Source of the DNA: Niebla homalea
Taxonomy: Eukaryota; Ascomycota; Lecanoromycetes; Lecanorales; Ramalinaceae
Length of the DNA stretch: 64,000 bases
NCBI GenBank assembly: GCA_019925105.1
Contig: JAHGAU010000019.1
Location: 620,001-684,000 of the forward strand
Reading direction: 5' to 3'
The position numbers and the translations under genes are program-made. This document shows, one piece after another, positions 60,614 through 64,000 of this stretch. Within the stretch, counting starts at the first letter, position 1; each line of letters begins with the position of its first letter. Below the pieces are notes generated by a model, which worked only from the letters and a program-made list of their open reading frames with translations, searched no databases and had not been told where the DNA came from.

Positions 60614-63600
60614 TGATTGATTGATTGATTGATTCATACTACGGATCTAGCTAAACTAATTCCGGCGTTCCTTAATACGCGGCCTTTTAACCTTATTAAT
60701 AACCATAAAAACCTGATACTTATAATATTAAAGCAAAAACCGGTATTTATTAAGTTTTTACCTTTTATCCTTTAAGGTAAAGGATATTAATAATTATTTA
60801 AAAAGTAATAATCTATTTATATACTTCCTATATTCTAATTCCCTTAAGAAAATCCATAATATTATAATTATATCCTTATAAAGGTTACTTTTAAACTTAT
60901 TATTTTTTTGCTTTTTTATATATTTATATTTTTTTAATTTTATATTGTATTTTTAAATTTTTTTATTAATATTTACGCGCTTAATATATACCCCTTCTAT
61001 ACTATTATCGCTATTAATTCTTTTAAGGACTTTTAATAAGCGTTTATTATTATATCTTTATAATTATAAAAGATGTTTTCCGGTTTATATAATTAATATA
61101 ATTAATTTCCGCTTCTCTTTTTCTTCCTTAACCGGTAATAAGCCTTCTTTATAAGGTTTTTAATAACCTTATTTATCTTTATAGTAAAGTTAAACTATAA
61201 TAGTAATCCGGTAAATATTATAAATTTAATAATTACCCGGATACTTTACTTTATAAATAATATTTAACGATAATTATAAATATTAACTTTTATTATAAGT
61301 TTTAATTTAACTTCCGTAAATAAAAAATAAAAAATAAGGATATATATAGCGTCTTACTTTCTTTATTTAAATTTATATTTAATATTTATTTAATTTTTAA
61401 TATATATAATAAATAAAAAATAAGCTAAACCGTTTTTATCCGTCCAGAATTAAATCGTTAATATATTATTACCCTTTTTTATAATATTGTAGTAATAAAA
61501 ATACTTATTAATAATCTTTTTATTATTAAAAGTGAAATAATAATAACTTTAAAATATAAAGTTTTTATATTTCCGTTAACGTTTAATTTACTTTATTATA
61601 ACTTATAAGGCGATCGTTATAGTTTTTATTCTTTGAATCCCCTTAATTTTAATTTTTTTTATATTTAATAGAAAAATTATATACGCTTAAATTAACCTCC
61701 GGGGTATTAATAAAATTATTTTTTTCTTAATTTATTTTTATTTTATCTTAATAAGAAAAAGGATAACTATCCTTAACTTACTTTTTTTAACTTAAAACTT
61801 ATTAAAATTCTAGCGGATTTATCCGTTTTTTATTATCGTAATTAAATATATATATTTCTTTAATTTTATTTAAGTAATTATTTAATTTAATAAAACTTTA
61901 ATTAACAATATAAAGATTTTAAACTTTAATACCGGGATAAAGGTTATTTTATAAATACCGTTAATTATTCTTAAATATTAATTTTGGACTTTTTATAATA
62001 TTTAAATAAACTCTTTCTTATATCCCGAAATACTTTTAAATATATATTAAATAATTATAACGTATATTATAATTAATTTTATTACGGCTTAATAGATAGT
62101 CCGGGCCTTTTATAACGTAACTCTCTATATAAATATAACGAGATAAATAAGGTTTTTTTCCTATAAAGTTATTTTCTTTTAAACCTTTTTTATATAATCT
62201 TTTTAATTAAGTTTTTTATTTATTTAAAAATTAAGGATTTCAATATTAATATACGGTTTTATTATAGTTTTACTTAAGTTTATTATAATTATTATATTAT
62301 ATAACTTTAAGCTTTTAATTATATAAATAAACTTATATTTATATAATAAAAATTAAGCTTTATAGGTTTTTACTTATTAAAGATAAACTTTATAAGCTTA
62401 TTTTAATTTTAAATAATTTATACGTATAAAAATATTATAAATTAAAAAGTAAATATTATTAATAAAGCTTTTAATTTAAACCTTTTATTTTAATTTAATA
62501 AATTCCTTAATTAATAAACCGTTAAAGAATAAAAATAATATAGGAAAAATAAGCAATCTTTAAAGAATCCTTATTATAGTAAGCTTTATTAAGCTTATTT
62601 TTTATCTTAAATTAATTAACGTAATTTAATTACTTAAAAAACTTTTTATTTATTTAATTAAGAAAAATAATATCCTTTTCTTCTTTAAGTTATATAGTAA
62701 CCTTTAATAATTTACTTTATTGGAAATACTTATAATATTAAAAAAAAGAAAATTTATAATATACTTCTTCCCGTAATTTTATACCGTCTATATACCGTTA
62801 ATTAATTTTTTAAGGGTTATTTTTGTTAATTAATTTTTATTTATTTTTATTTATTAATCGGGAAGAAGTCCGTAATTTTTTATATAGTTCTTAAGGATCT
62901 TCGTTATTATTATTTTTAAGGCTTTTTTTAACGTATAAAAAAGTATAATAACTTTATAAAACTTTACTTTAAAGTAATCCGGCTTAATAAACTTCTGAAA
63001 GATAATCGTTTTTATTTCTTTAAACTTATATAAATAATAACCGATATTAAAGTCTACTTAAAAGAAATAAATAAAGATTTTCTTAAACGGTAAAATTATT
63101 ATTAATAGGAATCTATTAAGAATTTTATTTAGTTTTAAGGCTTTATTTTTCTTTAATTTATTAATTGCTTTAATTATTATATTTTATATTATTATTTTAT
63201 TTATTAATACGGGGTTAAAATACGTAATGCCGTTAATATTATTTAAGTTAACTTTTAATAAAAAAGCGAAAAATACTTTTTTAAGGTCCTTAATCTTACC
63301 GTTAAAGATATTAATTAATATATTATTGGGTTTTTTAAAAAGTAAGAATTTAAGGATAAACTTTAATTTTTTATTTTATTCTTAATTATACTTTATTAAC
63401 TTTTAAATATTATAAAGTAAAACCGTTAAGTTATATATTATAAATTAAAAGTATATTTACTTAACCTTTTTAATAATTTTCTCCTTTTCTTTTTAAATAA
63501 CCCTTAATTAATTAAGCATCTCTTAATTTTTATATTTAAAAATTTACTTAATTAATTTTTTTACCTATATAATTACGGTTATATACTTTTTATTTTAATA

Positions 63601-64000
63601 GGTTTTAACTCTTTAAAAAGTTTTTATTAATAAGATTATCTTATTAATTACTTCGTTTAATACCTTTATTACTTATTTTATAAAAAAATCGATCTGGTTT
63701 TTATTATTTAATTAAGGGAGGTCTATGAATTATATAACCGTTTTTTCCGTTTTTATATAAACCTTTATTTCCTTAACTGTTTTTTACGCTTTTTTTACCG
63801 GTAATAATAAGGTCGTATTAACGGTCTAATTTAAGGTTATTTATATTAATATATAATACGAGCTATATTTTAAGTTTTTTTATAACCTATATATTATAAC
63901 TACGCCGGTAATTCTTTTCGTATTAAAATTTAAATTAATTATCGTTTTAAATTTATAACTTTCTTATATAATAATTTTTTATAATATTAATAATAAAAAG
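60614..64000 (-). mobile_element. Tad1-like LINE, minus strand, runs off the window
   Basis: The 3' tail TTGATTGATTGATTGATTGATT at 60614-60635 is followed by ACGGATCTAGCTAAACTAATTCC and a body that aligns with 30266-33660. 3.4 kb are visible; the 5' part lies beyond the window. RIP-degraded. Confidence 0.8.

Larger units (their letters stand above)
48120..64000. other. AT-rich RIP isochore, right
   Basis: Composed of the LINE copies, the short LTR element, the MITE and unassigned DNA listed separately. TA-rich, with CAA and CAG codons of old frames turned to stops. The corresponding blocks to the left are 1-6780 and 12850-42740. Confidence 0.85.

Overview
This window looks like a chromosome segment of a filamentous ascomycete (Pezizomycotina) with active or past repeat-induced point mutation (RIP). 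About 52 of 64 kb is extremely AT-rich, full of TA dinucleotides and stop codons, and almost devoid of ORFs above 60 codons, yet it still shows recognisable retrotransposon protein traces. Two islands of ordinary base composition (about 6.84-12.7 kb and 42.75-48.1 kb) carry the only plausible genes. I cannot name the genus.

Layout. 1-6062: plus-strand RIP-degraded Ty3/gypsy chromovirus (RT, RNase H, integrase, chromodomain, 3' LTR), broken by two short LTR elements (735-1914 and 3476-4712). 6845-7141: decayed start of a retroelement-like or zinc-finger ORF. 7755-9971: an intact 738-codon gene whose order of parts (coiled coil, PD-(D/E)XK nuclease-like domain, Cys cluster, kinase-like domain) is that of the SPOK spore-killer family of fungi. 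10.48-12.63 kb: one poorly supported minus-strand gene and one charged, low-complexity decaying gene with a GAA-repeat tract. 12.7-17.0 kb: RIP-degraded DNA with small un-RIPped hairpin and inverted-repeat elements and a 729-bp SINE-like insertion. 17023 to about 42.7 kb: a minus-strand copy of the same gypsy family, carrying a second SINE-like element, a solo LTR and a 20-kb element (21203-41231) with 20-bp terminal inverted repeats and an exact 8-bp target duplication. Inside that element a plus-strand Tad1-like LINE (28354-40003) is itself split by a minus-strand LINE (30266-36075), each with target-site duplications. Second island: zinc-finger remnant (about 42790-43330), LTR-element debris, a three-exon minus-strand gene (46658-44108) for a fungal PD-(D/E)XK nuclease-like protein, a 12-bp minisatellite, and head-to-head LTR debris. 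48266-64000: three more minus-strand LINE copies, a 2.1-kb short LTR element, and a 572-bp MITE that shares its ends with the 20-kb element and holds a fold-back element with a perfect 28-bp stem.

How it fits together. The window reads as a transposon graveyard with layered nesting that can be ordered in time. The best candidate for an interesting system is the SPOK-like gene: a non-RIPped single ORF in a repeat-packed, RIP-damaged setting, matching the genomic habitat expected of a selfish meiotic driver. Both islands contain a PD-(D/E)XK-type protein and both begin with a fragment of the same zinc-finger-type ORF. All family assignments come from reading motifs by eye; no database search was run.
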